NCBI RefSeq assembly: GCF_947179515.1
Contig: NC_067477.1
Span: 77,288,644-77,352,643 of the forward strand
DNA: 64,000 bases
Direction of reading: 5' to 3'
Origin: Apodemus sylvaticus
Taxonomy: Eukaryota > Chordata > Mammalia > Rodentia > Muridae
In this document: positions 1 through 11,440 of the stretch, piece after piece
Layout of the letters: every line of letters begins with the position of its first letter
Position numbering within the stretch: the first letter of the stretch is position 1
Position numbers and translations under genes: made by a program
The notes under the pieces: model-generated
Told to the model about the DNA's origin: nothing
Database searches by the model: none
The model's input: the letters and a program-made list of their open reading frames with translations, nothing else

Positions 1-958
1 CCAAACCAGCTAACAGGCATAGCCCGAGGCGGACATAGCAGGGGTCTCAGACGGTCAGGCCCTGGACTGCCCCCAGGTCCTGGGCTGCTCGGTGGGCCAT
101 CTGTGTGCCGACACAGCCAGGAGCTTGTTTCCCCGGGCCGGCGCGCACCACCACCATTCAAACCGGCTAACAGGCATAGCCCAAGGCGGACATAGCAGGG
201 GTCTCAGACGGTCAGGCCCTGGACTGCCCCCAGGCCCTGGGCTGCTTGGTGGGCCATCTGTGTGCCAACCCGGCCAGGAGGTTGTTTATCCGGGCCAGTT
301 TGCGCACCACCGCCATTTTGACTATGGGAAGCCAGAGAGACCTAGCAGGCAAAACCAAACCAGCTAACAGGCATAGCCCAAGGAGGACATAGCAGGGGTC
401 TCAGACGGTCAGGCCCTGGACTGCCCCCAGGCCCTGGGCTGCTCGTTGGGCCATCTGTGTGCTGACCCAGCCAGGAGGTTGTTAGCCCAGCAGACTCTCC
501 CAGCACTCTCAGGGAACTCGCGCATGCCACCATCCTAGCCACCTGACACACCCAATTAACACCCACAGCTGAGGGGAGCTTTGCACCAACATTGGCCTGC
601 CAGGCTTTTGCCTAGACTCAGGGCCTGAGCAGCTAGGCTAGCCTTGTGTGCACCAACCCGGTTGGGAGTTCTGCTGCCCAGATCAGCCTGGGCGGCAGCA
701 CCACATATCCAAGTCCTGCAAGTGGCTAGCTGGGTTTCCGGGCGGCCAGCTGGGAGAAGTCAGTGTGCTCCAGTGAATCCAGTGGGCCCCAGCGGGAGCC
801 TTCGGGTGCCTGCTTTGGGATCTGAACAGCCTGGGCAGCAGCACCCTGTCTACAAGCAGCGCAGGAGGTAAGCTGTGCACCAGAGGCCAACTGGGAAGGG
901 GCAGCTTGCACTGGTGAGTCCAGCACTGACAAGAAAAACTAACACCAGTGAGAACTAG
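1..958 (+). promoter_or_regulatory. L1 copy 1 5' UTR with tandem repeat units
   Basis: GC-rich 5' UTR directly upstream of ORF1. The motif ctaacaggcatagccc recurs with its taacagg at 11, 168 and 365, giving units of about 157 and 197 bp; the longer one carries an extra block around 300-350. From about 500 the sequence becomes single-copy leader up to the ORF1 ATG. Repeated rodent L1 5' UTR units normally act as RNA polymerase II promoters. That role is inferred from the family and not shown here. Confidence 0.8.
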
Positions 959-2230
959 ATGGCAAAAGGCAAACGCAGGAACGTCACTAACAGAAATCAA
1001 GGCAATATGGCAACATCTGAACCCAATTCTCCTCTACCAACATGTCCTGGATACCCCATCACACCAGTAAAACAAGATTTGGATTTAAAATCACTGGTCA
1101 TGATGCTGGTACAGGAACACATGAAGGACACACTTAAAGAAATTCAGGAGAAAATGGATCAAAAGTTAGAAGCCCTTGCAAGGGAAACACAAAAATCATT
1201 GAAAGAAATCCAGGAGAATACAAAAGCCAACAAGGAGGAAATGCAAAAAACACTTAAAGAAATACAGGAGAACTTTGATCAACAGGCTGAGGTCATGAAA
1301 GATGAAACACAAAAATCTCTTAAAGAAATACAGGAGAACTTTGGTCAACAGGCTGAGCTCATGAAAGAGGAAACACAAAAATCTCTTAAAGAATTACAGG
1401 AAAACACAAACATGCAAGTGAAGGAGCTAAGCAAAACCATCCAGGATCTAAAATCAGAAGTAGAAACAACTAAGAAAACTCAAAGGGAGACAACTTTGGA
1501 GATAGAAAGCCTTGGGAAGAAATCAGGGGACAGAGATACAAATATCAACAACAGAATACAAGAGATAGAAGAAAGAATCTCAGATGCTGAAGATTCCATA
1601 GAAACCATGGACTCAACAGTTAAAGAAAATGCAAAATGCAAAAAGCTTGTAACCCAAAATATCCAGGAAATCCAGGACACAATAAGAAGACCAAACCTAA
1701 GGATTATAGGCATAGATGAGAGTGAAGATTTACAACTTAAAGGGCCAGCAAATATCTTCAATAAAATTATGGAAGAAAACTTCCCTAACCTAAAGAGAGA
1801 GATGCCCATGAATATACAAGAAGCCTACAGAACTCCAAACAGACTGGACCAGAACAGAAATACTTCCCGTCACATAATAATCAAAACACCAAATGTTCTA
1901 AACAAAGAAAGAATACTAAAGGCAGTAAGAGAAAAAGGCCAAGTAACATATAAAGGAAGACCTATCAGAATCACAGCAGACTTTTCACCTGAGACTATGA
2001 AGGCTAGAAGGTCCTGGGCAGATCTCATGCAGACTCTAAGAGAACACAAATGCCAACCAAAACTACTATATCCAGCAAAACTCTCAATCACCATAGATGG
2101 AGAAACTAAGATATTTCATGACAAAACCAAGTTTACCCAATATCTATCCACAAACCCAGCCCTAAAAAGGATAATAGGAGGACAACACCAATACGAGGAG
2201 GGAAACTTCACCCTGGAAAAAGCAAGATAG
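959..2230 (+). CDS. L1 ORF1 protein (RNA-binding coiled-coil chaperone), intact
   Basis: A 423-codon open frame starting MAKGKRRN, the usual start context for rodent L1 ORF1. ORF1p forms trimers, binds L1 RNA and acts as a nucleic-acid chaperone in the L1 ribonucleoprotein. Residues about 50-200 form a long charged coiled coil with a 22-residue unit (KEIQEN...ETQKSL) repeated in near-perfect tandem. The RRM-like middle starts near RRPNLRIIGI, and the C-terminal domain runs to FTLEKAR. It is longer than typical mouse or rat ORF1p (about 350-370 residues, from memory) because of the added coiled-coil units. No internal stop is present, unlike the ORF1 at 44695. ORF2 starts 59 bp downstream. Confidence 0.92.
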   Translation: MAKGKRRNVTNRNQGNMATSEPNSPLPTCPGYPITPVKQDLDLKSLVMMLVQEHMKDTLKEIQEKMDQKLEALARETQKSLKEIQENTKANKEEMQKTLKEIQENFDQQAEVMKDETQKSLKEIQENFGQQAELMKEETQKSLKELQENTNMQVKELSKTIQDLKSEVETTKKTQRETTLEIESLGKKSGDRDTNINNRIQEIEERISDAEDSIETMDSTVKENAKCKKLVTQNIQEIQDTIRRPNLRIIGIDESEDLQLKGPANIFNKIMEENFPNLKREMPMNIQEAYRTPNRLDQNRNTSRHIIIKTPNVLNKERILKAVREKGQVTYKGRPIRITADFSPETMKARRSWADLMQTLREHKCQPKLLYPAKLSITIDGETKIFHDKTKFTQYLSTNPALKRIIGGQHQYEEGNFTLEKAR

Positions 2231-2289
2231 TAACCTTTCATCAAACCCAAAAGAAGTTAAGCAATCAAATTTAAAAAATAACATCTAAA

Positions 2290-4383
2290 ATGATAGGAAG
2301 TAACAATCACTATTCCTTAATATCTCTTAACATCAATGGACTTAATGCCCCAATAAAAAGACACAGACTAACTGACTGGATACATAAACAAGACCCTACA
2401 TTTTGCTGCTTACAGGAAACACACCTCAGGGTCAAAGACAAACACTACCTTAGAGTAAAAGTCTGGAAGACAATTTTACAAGCAAATGGTCTCAGGAAAC
2501 AAGCTGGAGTAGCCATTTTAATATCAGATAAAATTGACTTTCAACCCAAAGTCATCAAAAGAGACCCTGAGGGACACGTCTTGCTGGTCAAAGGAAAAAT
2601 ACAAAAAGAAGAACTGTCAATCCTGAACATCTATGCCCCAAATGCAAGGGCACCCTCTTTCGTAAAAGAAACTTTATTAAAACTAAAAGCACACATTGCA
2701 CCTAACACAATAATTGTGGGTGACTTCAACACTGCACTTTCCTCAATGGACCGATCAGGAAAACAGAAACTAAACAGGGACACAATGAAACTAATTGAAG
2801 CTTTGGACCAATTAGATTTAACAGATATATATAGAACATTCTATCCTAAAACAAAAGAATATACCTTTTTCTCAGCACCTCATGGTACCTTCTCCAAAAT
2901 CGACCATATAATTGGTCACAAGACAGACCTCAACAAATATAAGAAGATAAAACTAATCCCATGCCTCCTATCTGATCACTATGGAGTAAAAGTGGTCTTC
3001 AATAGCAACAGAAACAACGGAAAACCCACATACACGTGGAAACTTAACAATACTCTACTCAATGATAACTTGGTCAAGGAAGAAATAAAGAAAGAAATTA
3101 AAGACTTTTTAGAACACAATGAAAATGAAAACACAACATACCCAAATCTATGGGACACAATGAAAGCAGTGCTAAGAGGAAAACTCATAGCCCTGAGTGC
3201 CTCCAAAAAGAAAATGGAGAGAGCATACATTACCAGCTTAATGACACACCTGAAAGCCCTAGAACAAAAAGAAGCTACTTCGCCCAGGAGGAGTAGAAGG
3301 CAGGAAATCATCAAACTCAGGGCCGAAATCAATCAAGTAGAAACAAAGAGAACCATACAAAAAATCAACAAAACCAGGAGCTGGTTCTTTGAGAAAATCA
3401 ACAAGATAGATAAACCCTTAGCCAGACTGACCAAAGGGCACAGAGAAAGTATCCAAATTAACAAACTTAGAAATGAAAAGGGAGATATAACAACGGAAAC
3501 TGAGGAAATCCAAAAAATCATCAGATCCTACTACAAGAGCCTGTACTCAACACAACTGGAGAATCTGGAGGAAATGGACAATTTCCTTGACAGATACCAG
3601 ATACCAAAATTAAATCAGGACCAACTAGACCATCTAAACAGTCCCATAATGCCTAAAGAAATAGAAGGAGTCATAGAAAGTCTTCCAACCAAAAAAAGCA
3701 CAGGACCAGATGGCGTCAGTGCAGAATTCTACCAGACCTTCAAAGAAGAGTTAACACCAATACTCTTCAAACTATTCCACAAAATAGAAACAGAAGGAAC
3801 ACTACCCAATTCCTTCTATGAAGCCACAATTACGCTGATACCAAAGCCACACAAAGATCCAACAAAGAAAGAGAACTTCAGACCAATTTCCCTTATGAAC
3901 ATCGATGCAAAAATACTCAATAAAATTCTTGCCAACCGAATCCAAGAACACATCAAAGCGATCATCCACCATGATCAAGTAGGCTTTATCCCGGGAATGC
4001 AGGGTTGGTTCAATATACGGAAATCCATCAATACAATCCACTACATAAACAAACTCAAAGAACAAAACCACATGGTCATTTCATTGGATGCTGAGAAAGC
4101 ATTTGACAAAATTCAGCATCCCTTCATGCTTAAAGTCTTGGAGAGAACAGGAATTCAAGGCCCATACCTAAACATAGTAAAAGCAATATACAGCAAACCG
4201 GTAGCCAGCATCAAACTAAATGGAGAGAAACTTGAAGCAATCCCACTGAAATCAGGGACCAGACAAGGCTGCCCCCTTTCTCCTTATCTTTTCAATATTG
4301 TACTTGAGGTACTAGCTCGGGCAATTCGACAACATAAGGAGGTCAAAGGGATACAAATTGGAAAGGAAGAAGGCAAACTATAA
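2290..4383 (+). pseudogene. L1 ORF2 (endonuclease-RT), truncated by a stop before the RT active site
   Basis: Starts MIGSNNHYSLISLNINGL. The AP-like endonuclease is present: QETH at residues 42-45, then VGDFNTALSS and SDHYGVKV. The RT domain follows with TKKSTGPDGVSAEF, ISLDAEKAFDKI and SGTRQGCPLSPYLFN. Translation stops at TAA 4381-4383, where the related L1 at 54.9 kb reads serine immediately before LFADD. The active-site stretch itself is also changed to FADII with a 3-base deletion. The 697 codons compare with roughly 1,280 for a full ORF2. The endonuclease could be intact, but the RT cannot be. Confidence 0.9.
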
Positions 4384-5286
4384 TTATTTGCAGATATTAT
4401 AGTCTACCTAAATGACCCAAAAAACTCCACTAGAGAACTCCTACAGCTAATAAACAACTTCAGCAAAGTGGCAGGTTATAAAATCATCTCAAGCAAATCA
4501 GTAGCTTTCCTATACTCAAAGGATAAGCAGGCTGAGAACGAAATTATGGAAACGACACCCTTCACAATAGCCACAAACAGTATAAAGTACCTTGGTGTGA
4601 CTCTGACCAAACAAGTGAAAGATCTGTATGACAAGAACTTCAAGACTCTGAAGAAGGAAATGGAAGAAGACCTCAGAAAATGGAAAAATCTCCCATGCTC
4701 AAGGACTGGCAGGATTAATATAGTTAAAATGGCCATTTTGCCAAAAGCAATATACAGATTCAACGCAATCCCCATCAAAATCCTAACTCTTCATAGCATT
4801 AGAAAGAGCAATTCTCAAATTCATCTGGAATAACAAAATATCCAGGATAGCTAAAACTATTCTCAACAACAAAAGAAATTCTTGGGGAATTAGTATTCCT
4901 GACCTCAAGCAATATTATAGAGCAATAGTGTTAAAAACTGCATGGTATTGGTAAAGTGACAGGCAGGCGGATCAATGGAATACGATTGAAGATCCAGAAA
5001 TGAACCCATACGCCTATGATCACTTGCTCCTCGACAAAGGGGCTGAAAACATCCAGTGGAAAAAAGATAGCCTTTTCAACGGGGTACAGAGCTAAACAAA
5101 GAATTTTCACCTGAAGAACTGGCTGAGAAGCATCTTAAAAAAATGCTCAACTTCATTAGTCATTAGGGAAATGCAAATCAAAACAACCCTGAAATTTCAC
5201 CTTACACCAGTCAGAATGGCTAACATTAAAAATTCAGGAGACAGCAGGTGTTGGTGAAGATGTGGAGAAAGTGGAACACTCCTTCA
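4384..5286 (+). pseudogene. L1 ORF2 remainder, frameshifted and internally deleted
   Basis: Continues the ORF2 of copy 1 beyond its premature stop, with a further open piece at 4468-4833 (thumb-like region, SSKSVAFLYSKDKQAE). Near 5088 the text jumps from a segment matching 55640 to one matching 56052, a deletion of about 410 bp. It ends in the region preceding the C-terminal cysteine motif. It is non-functional and useful only for aligning the element. Confidence 0.85.
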
Positions 5287-5676
5287 GTCCTTTCTCTAAT
5301 TCATCCATTGGGGACCCTGTGCTCAGTCCAATGGTTGGCTGAGAGAATCTGCCTCTATATTTGTCAGGCACTGGCAGAATCTCTCAGGAGACAGCTATAT
5401 CAGGCTCCTGTCAGCAAGCACTTCTGGGCATCCACAATAGTGTCTGTGTTCTGTGACTATATATGAGACAGATGCCCAGGTGGGGCAGTCTCTGGATGAC
5501 CTTTCCTTCACTCTCTGCTCCACATTTTGTCTCTATATATTTCCTCCCTTGAGTATTTCGTTCCTCTTTCTAAGAAGGACCTATACATCCACACTTTGGT
5601 CTTCCTTCTTCTTGAGCTTCATGTGGTTTGTGAATTGTATCTTGGGTATTCGGACCTTTTGGACTAACATCCACTT
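5287..5676 (-). mobile_element. L1 3' UTR fragment, minus strand
   Basis: Reverse-complemented, this matches the rodent L1 3' UTR: the block with ctgatatagctgtctcctg, followed by the segment just after ORF2 (taagtggatgttagtcc). The same 3' UTR block lies at 32380-32480 in the same orientation and at 23520-23650 in sense. It joins ORF2 sequence of copy 1 on the left and plus-strand ORF2 sequence on the right. No poly(T) is visible, so it is not a simple complete insertion. Confidence 0.85.
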
Positions 5677-6420
5677 AGGCAAAGGACACTGTCAATAGGA
5701 CAAAATAGGCAACCAACAGATTGGAAAAATTTTTTTACCAGTCCTACATCTAATAGAGGACTAATATACAATATATACTAAGAACTCAGGAAGTTGGGCT
5801 CCAGAGAATCAAATATTAAAAATGGAACACAGAGCTAAACAAAGAATTCTCAACTAAGGAATGTCGAGAAGCACCTAAAGAAATGTTCAGTAGCTTTAGT
5901 CATCATGGAAATGCAAATCAAAACAACTCCGACATTTCACCTTACACCAGTCAGAATGGATAAGATAAAAACTCAGGTGACAGCAGATGCTGGTCTCCAT
6001 TGTTGGTTGGATTGCGAGATGATACAACTACTCTGGACATCAGTCTGGAAGTTCCTTAAAATTTGGACATAGTATTATCTGAGGACATAGGTATACCACT
6101 CATGCATATTCACAAAAGATGTTCTAACATATAACAAGCACACATGCTCCACTATGTTCATAGCAGCCTTATTTATAATAGCCAGAAGCTGGAAAGAACC
6201 CAGATGTCCTTCACCAGAGGAATTGATACAGAAAATGTGGTACATTTACACAATGGAGTAATCCTCTGCTATTAAAAACAATGACTTCATGAAATTCACC
6301 AGCAAATGAATTGATCTAGAAAATATCATCCTGAGTGGGGTAACCCAGTCACAAAAGAACACACATGGTACACACTCACTGATAAGTGGATATCAGCCTA
6401 TTAGAAGATATATATAAAGG
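5677..6420 (+). mobile_element. Old L1 ORF2 3' end, plus strand
   Basis: Begins at ggcaaaggacactgtcaata, an ORF2 position upstream of where copy 1 ends, and runs through the conserved block with tttataatagccagaagctgg to just past the ORF2 end (agtggatatcagcc). Because it overlaps copy 1 in consensus coordinates, it belongs to a different, more diverged L1. No reading frame survives. No poly(A) tail is seen. Confidence 0.85.
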
Positions 6421-9400
6421 GAAAATAATGCAAAAATAAAAGGAGAAAACAGTTATGATCTATCAGTCAAGAAGAGAGACCACGATAATTTTTTTAAAGA
6501 TAACCATAACCTCAGAATTCTAGCCCCTGATGCCATGCAAAAATATGTTTTAGTTACAAAGTTTGCAGTATTTCAGTGGAAAGGAAGACTGTGGTCTTTC
6601 TTCTTCATTAAATTTTGCCCTTGCTTTTTGTTATTCAAGTGCGTCAGGGTTAAGCACAGCAGTGCTAAAGACAGCAATATCAGCCTTAGTGAAAGATGCT
6701 ACCATTCAGGAAGAGGGAAAGGTCAGAGAGGGCACAGTGAGAAATTTAGTACCCAACTGCTGCTTCCTGAGTACAGGAATTTTCCTACTATATCCTGAGG
6801 AAGTAAGGCAGGGCCATCAGGAAGTGCATCCTATACTTGCTGTACAGTTTCCAAAATAGTGTTTCTCATCCCCAAAAGTCTATATTGTCTAGGATTGGTA
6901 AGGACTCACAAACCACAGAAAGTGGGGTCTAGTAATGAACTCAACATTAGAAACAAAGAAGATATTGTTTTTATACAGCCAGATGTACAAAGGTTTAAAC
7001 ATATATACCATTTAAGTTCAGCAAATATGTACAGCAATCACTGAAGGATTGTGAATGCAGAAATGGTATGCTTCCATTTGTTATTAGAATAACAGTGACA
7101 GAGCAGCATGATCCGCATCAGTTTCCTTACAGCACAGGATATCCACTTAGCAGAATTACGATTAATCTTCAGTCAAATAATAAAATGAGGAGTCGCAAAA
7201 TTCAATACATGTCCTAGTCAGTGGTTAGTATCAAATTCAGACTTTTCTCATCTATATTCCTTATCTTTTATTCTCTGGACTGTAGGAATTTTTGTGGAGC
7301 AAATTATGAGAAATTGTAAATTGTGATAAATAATTTGCTAGTGCCCTACGTAATTAAGAATTAGACAGATATACAAGCAGGGAGTTACTACTGCCTTAAG
7401 AAATATTATATATTAAAAAGCAGAAATTAATTATTTTTCAACTGAGTCAAAAGTTTTGTATGTATCAAGTAGAAAAGGAAGTCATATCCACGTTCAGGGT
7501 CATGAAAAGTTCATGGCATATATGAAAAAATAGGTTATCTGCAGCTCTAGAGCCTAGATCTGCTTGGAAAGAAGGGGAATCCTATTTTGGAGAGATAGAG
7601 AGGGCTCTGCAGAGGAATGTAGCATTTTAAGGGGGGAGATTTTCTCCTCAGATATTCTTTCCAGAAAAACCAACTTCACAAAGTCATGAGAGGTTTGGGA
7701 AGTGAATAATGTGATTATGCAATGGGAAGACTCATGTGAAACAATCCTTATAATGATCTAAAAGGAGGGTAATGAAGCAATGGAAAGCCCCTGCAGGTTC
7801 TGGGGCTTTCCTAGAATTGAATCAGAAGACAGTGGTACTAATGGCATGTGTGAAGCACAAAGAGTGGTTGGCTGAGAACCTTGGGTTGTTATTTTGGGTT
7901 TGACAGAGTGGATTGGGATGATCATAAACCAGACAGGAACTCCAGTCAAACTGTCAGTGCAGTCACTATTTATTCGTGAATAGTACATGGAGAGTGGCAT
8001 ACAAGGAGACAGAAGCTAGCCAAGTTACAGGGGCCAGAAGAGCAGTATGTAAAACCATAAGCTTAATGGAACTCTTGGCATGTCTTTGCTCAGACTTCGA
8101 GCTATTTTTTCTTAAAAGAAATGTTCTAAATATTCAGAAATGTAAAGGATTAGAGGAAAGAGTTCTGATGTAATGAGGTTGTAATGCCAAATAGGATGTT
8201 GATTAATTATGAAAGTTTTGGCATGTCATTTAATCAAACTTATTTGTGGCATCCAGAGCCAGGAAGCCAAGAGATACTGGATTCTTATTCATCTTTTTAT
8301 TAGAGAACTTTGATCAAAGCACTGAATATTTTGGAGTACTGTTACTACCCTATTTCAAATTTTATTGTAGCATTAAAATTGTTGAATATAATTTTCATTT
8401 CACAATACAGATCTTTTAAGAATTAATACTTCAGAGGAATGTTATTTTTTTCTTTCTGCCATGATAAAACAAATTCTATTAATAATAAAGATCTTCCAAT
8501 AGACTTGTAGTAAGAGAAAATTTATCAGCACTTACAGAAATCTTCTCAAACAATCAGGACAATACACTATCATAATGATCATTATTAGTTTTTATTGATG
8601 GAGATGCCATCTTATGTAAATATTTATTTCTAATTTTAAAAGTATTTGTAGGAAATAACTTAGGTTTGGGTTTCAATATAAAATTCTAACAATCACCTAA
8701 AATCCCTCAATATATTGTTGTTTTTCAATAAATTCAGGATGATAAACCTTGCAGTCTGACCTATAAGCTCTGGAACTTCTCATTCCAAATACTCTATGGA
8801 ATGAAAACCTCCACTATCTAAATCATTGTTATGTTTGTTCTAGAACTTATCATTTAATGAAATGACCTACTTTTTAAAAGTTGTTCCTCTATTTCACAGC
8901 CCAGAGGAATTCACTTAAAGACTTTACAAGGTGAATTAATGGCCAGAAGTACAGTCTGATGCAAAGAAAATAAGTCATAAAAGGAATAATTTCAACTTTC
9001 ATCCAGAAAGTAAATGGTCATTGATTGATATGGGAGATATAAACTGATATAAGAGATACAGTAACCTTTCATATTAAATAAAGAAATGTTGTAGAACATA
9101 GAGTGTTTCTAATGCAATACTGTTTGCAGAATGACTCTTTTTTTATTCTTCTAAATTCCATCTCTGAGGTTAATTACTATGTCTGAGGTCCAGGAATAAT
9201 AGATTAAGTGGAAAGTTGGCTCCTCAAGTTAAAGAAGGAGAAGAAATTAGTAAGTATCCAGTAGTGATTTATGTCCTACTGATGAATTTAAGGGAAGAAA
9301 GCCAAATAACCATACCACTCTTCTATGCTAAGGGATTTAGGCTGAAGAACTGGGACAAAATTAAAAAGATGTACATTTCTCTAAGTAGGACAGAAAAACT

Positions 9401-9840
9401 CCACATTTTTCCAAAATTAGAAAACATTTTATATTTGTTAGTTAACTAAAAGTAGACTGTCTTCTCCAGTGCTACACTCAGGTGTTCCTAGTGTCTAAGA
9501 GGCTCACAATTTTTCATGAAAATTAGTGTGGAAGATGAGTTAACTATTCCATGAAAGCAAGATAGTATCATAGTCTCATATGAAATATCCATTTAAAGGT
9601 AAATGTCACAGTGGGGTATTCTAGAGAAGCTAAAAGGAGATGGCTCTTTCTCTTGAATATATTAGTAAATAGATAATTTACACAAGACACTCAAAGTTTT
9701 TCCTGGGCAAAATATTCAACTCTAGTTTTTCAGTGAAAAAATATTTAACTCTAGTTTTTCTCATCTATAAAATAAGTGGATTGTGTTAAATGCCTTCTAA
9801 AATCCTAGACTTTTTAATATAAGCAATAATATTTAAACTT
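6421..9840. other. AT-rich region, nothing recognised
   Basis: About 3.4 kb of AT-rich sequence with only short chance open frames and no conserved domain, SINE or LTR that I recognise. It may hold decayed repeats too old to identify by eye. Confidence 0.5.
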
Positions 9841-9843
9841 AGA

Positions 9844-9886
9844 AAATATATATATATATATATATTCACATATATATTTCTTTAAT
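9844..9886. repeat. Short (TA)n microsatellite
   Basis: Two alternating TA runs separated by a short ttcac interruption. Confidence 0.85.
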
Positions 9887-11159
9887 TTTCACTTGGAAGT
9901 TTCTGTTCAGCATTCCCAGAGAGCATACACTTTTAAGAAATGTTAACTAAGTTTATTTTTACACAAATCAAGTTTCCAAAAGGAAATTTTAAGAATTTCC
10001 ATGAGGACAAAAAAGAGAAAAACAAACAAAGAGTAAAATACCTTCATGATTTCTTCTGTGAAGATCTGTCCAGGTTACTTTTACCAGTTAATTGATGGAT
10101 AAAAGCTTTTGAAGATTAATGTACATCAAAAGCAAAACAAAATTGAATTTTTGACATTTTTGCAAATAGCAAACAAACAAACAAAAAAACCCCAAAGAAT
10201 GCATAGGTGCCTTTTGATTTGTCACAGCTGGAAGACTCTGAATCATGAAGTGCTCAAGAAGAGGCCATTAAATAGCGTGGGATGTTTTGTCAGTGTGGAG
10301 CAAAAGTAATTGAAGAACCAAACTGTGGATGTGAGCACTGCATCTTAAAATGTTTTGCAAATGAAGATGAAATGAGTTTCCTTTCCTTGCACAACTAACG
10401 CAGAAAATACTAATTAGATAGTAAATATAGGATAATTTAATAATTTAAGTACTTAATTTTCTCTTAGGATCAGACTGAGTCTTGCTCTATCACATTTATT
10501 CTTAACATTTGAAAAATATTGACCATCTAAGCAGTTGCATTTTTATTTGTCTTTTCTGTGGACAGGAACACAATTTAGAGCCAAGAAATGTTTTATGAGA
10601 CTATTTTAAAAACAGTAATGTGGTACAGAATGAGTATTCAAGGTCAAACAATAACCAAGAGAAGTCATGCCTGGAATTATTAATTCAGCCCCAGACCTGA
10701 AACTGGTTAGGCCTTAGGCCCAAGGAGGCAACCTAATTCTATTCTACTGAACAGATACAGTGTTAAGCTACTTGCTAAGCTCTTATCTCTACACCTATAG
10801 ATAGTACATTTCTGATGCTTCATCACAGAAGCTTCCTTTTCAGTAGAGACCAACTCATTCAAAGACTCACAACTGGCCAACATGTAGAGATTAAAAAACT
10901 GCAGAGTACTCAGTGTTAATTGGTTCATCAATATCACATCCTTCCAATCAAGGTTTAATCCTTATTTGAAAAGTGAAACAGAAATCATGTATGAGGTAGA
11001 AGAATAGGTGGAAAGATTGGAAAAAATAGAGGTAGAGGATGTCTGAAATGAAATATCATTTTCTTGGCATGACAGGGTAGTTGCACACATGAACTCACAC
11101 CATGTATGTGTGTATAAATAAGATATGCCTAAGATCATGCCAACTAAAATTCAACATGA
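9887..11159. other. AT-rich region, nothing recognised
   Basis: No domain, RNA gene or repeat family recognised; open frames are short and lack coding character. Confidence 0.5.
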
Positions 11160-11440
11160 AAAAAGAAGAGCTCTTGAAGTTCCACTTCCAGCTGAGAAGC
11201 TGTTGGTAATTGATGGCCACCAGAGTAACGTGGTCACTGGAGTAGCGAGAGAAAGGTTTTGCCAACAATGTAGTTTCTAAAAGGCTCCAGTAGTGAATAA
11301 AAGGGAAGTAATGGGGATCAAGACATGATATATGAATGTTTCAAATTTTCAAGAATGTATATATGTTTCTATATGTAGTGGTTAATTTCTATAAACTCCT
11401 TAAGGAGCCATGTGAAAATGTTTAAAAAATAAAGAACGAA
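11160..11440 (+). mobile_element. Possible ancient L1 3' UTR relic
   Basis: Contains agctgttggtaattgatggcc and, near its end, a weak match to atgtttcaaattttcaa. These resemble landmarks I recall from old rodent L1 (Lx9-like) 3' UTRs. The match is from memory and diverged, with no flanking duplications visible. Confidence 0.35.

Larger units (their letters stand above)
1..5286 (+). mobile_element. LINE-1 element (L1 copy 1), 5' end outside window, 3' end lost
   Basis: A plus-strand rodent L1 with repeated 5' UTR (1-958), ORF1 (959-2230), a 59-bp spacer and ORF2 from 2290. The window opens inside a 5' UTR repeat, so the element continues to the left. Compared with the L1 at 38025-56924, about 410 bp of ORF2 is missing at 5088, where the sequence jumps from the post-RT region to the segment just before the cysteine-rich C terminus. 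The alignment ends near 5286, where an inverted L1 3' UTR begins. No poly(A) tail or TSD of its own is visible, so the 3' end was lost or replaced. Confidence 0.93.
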
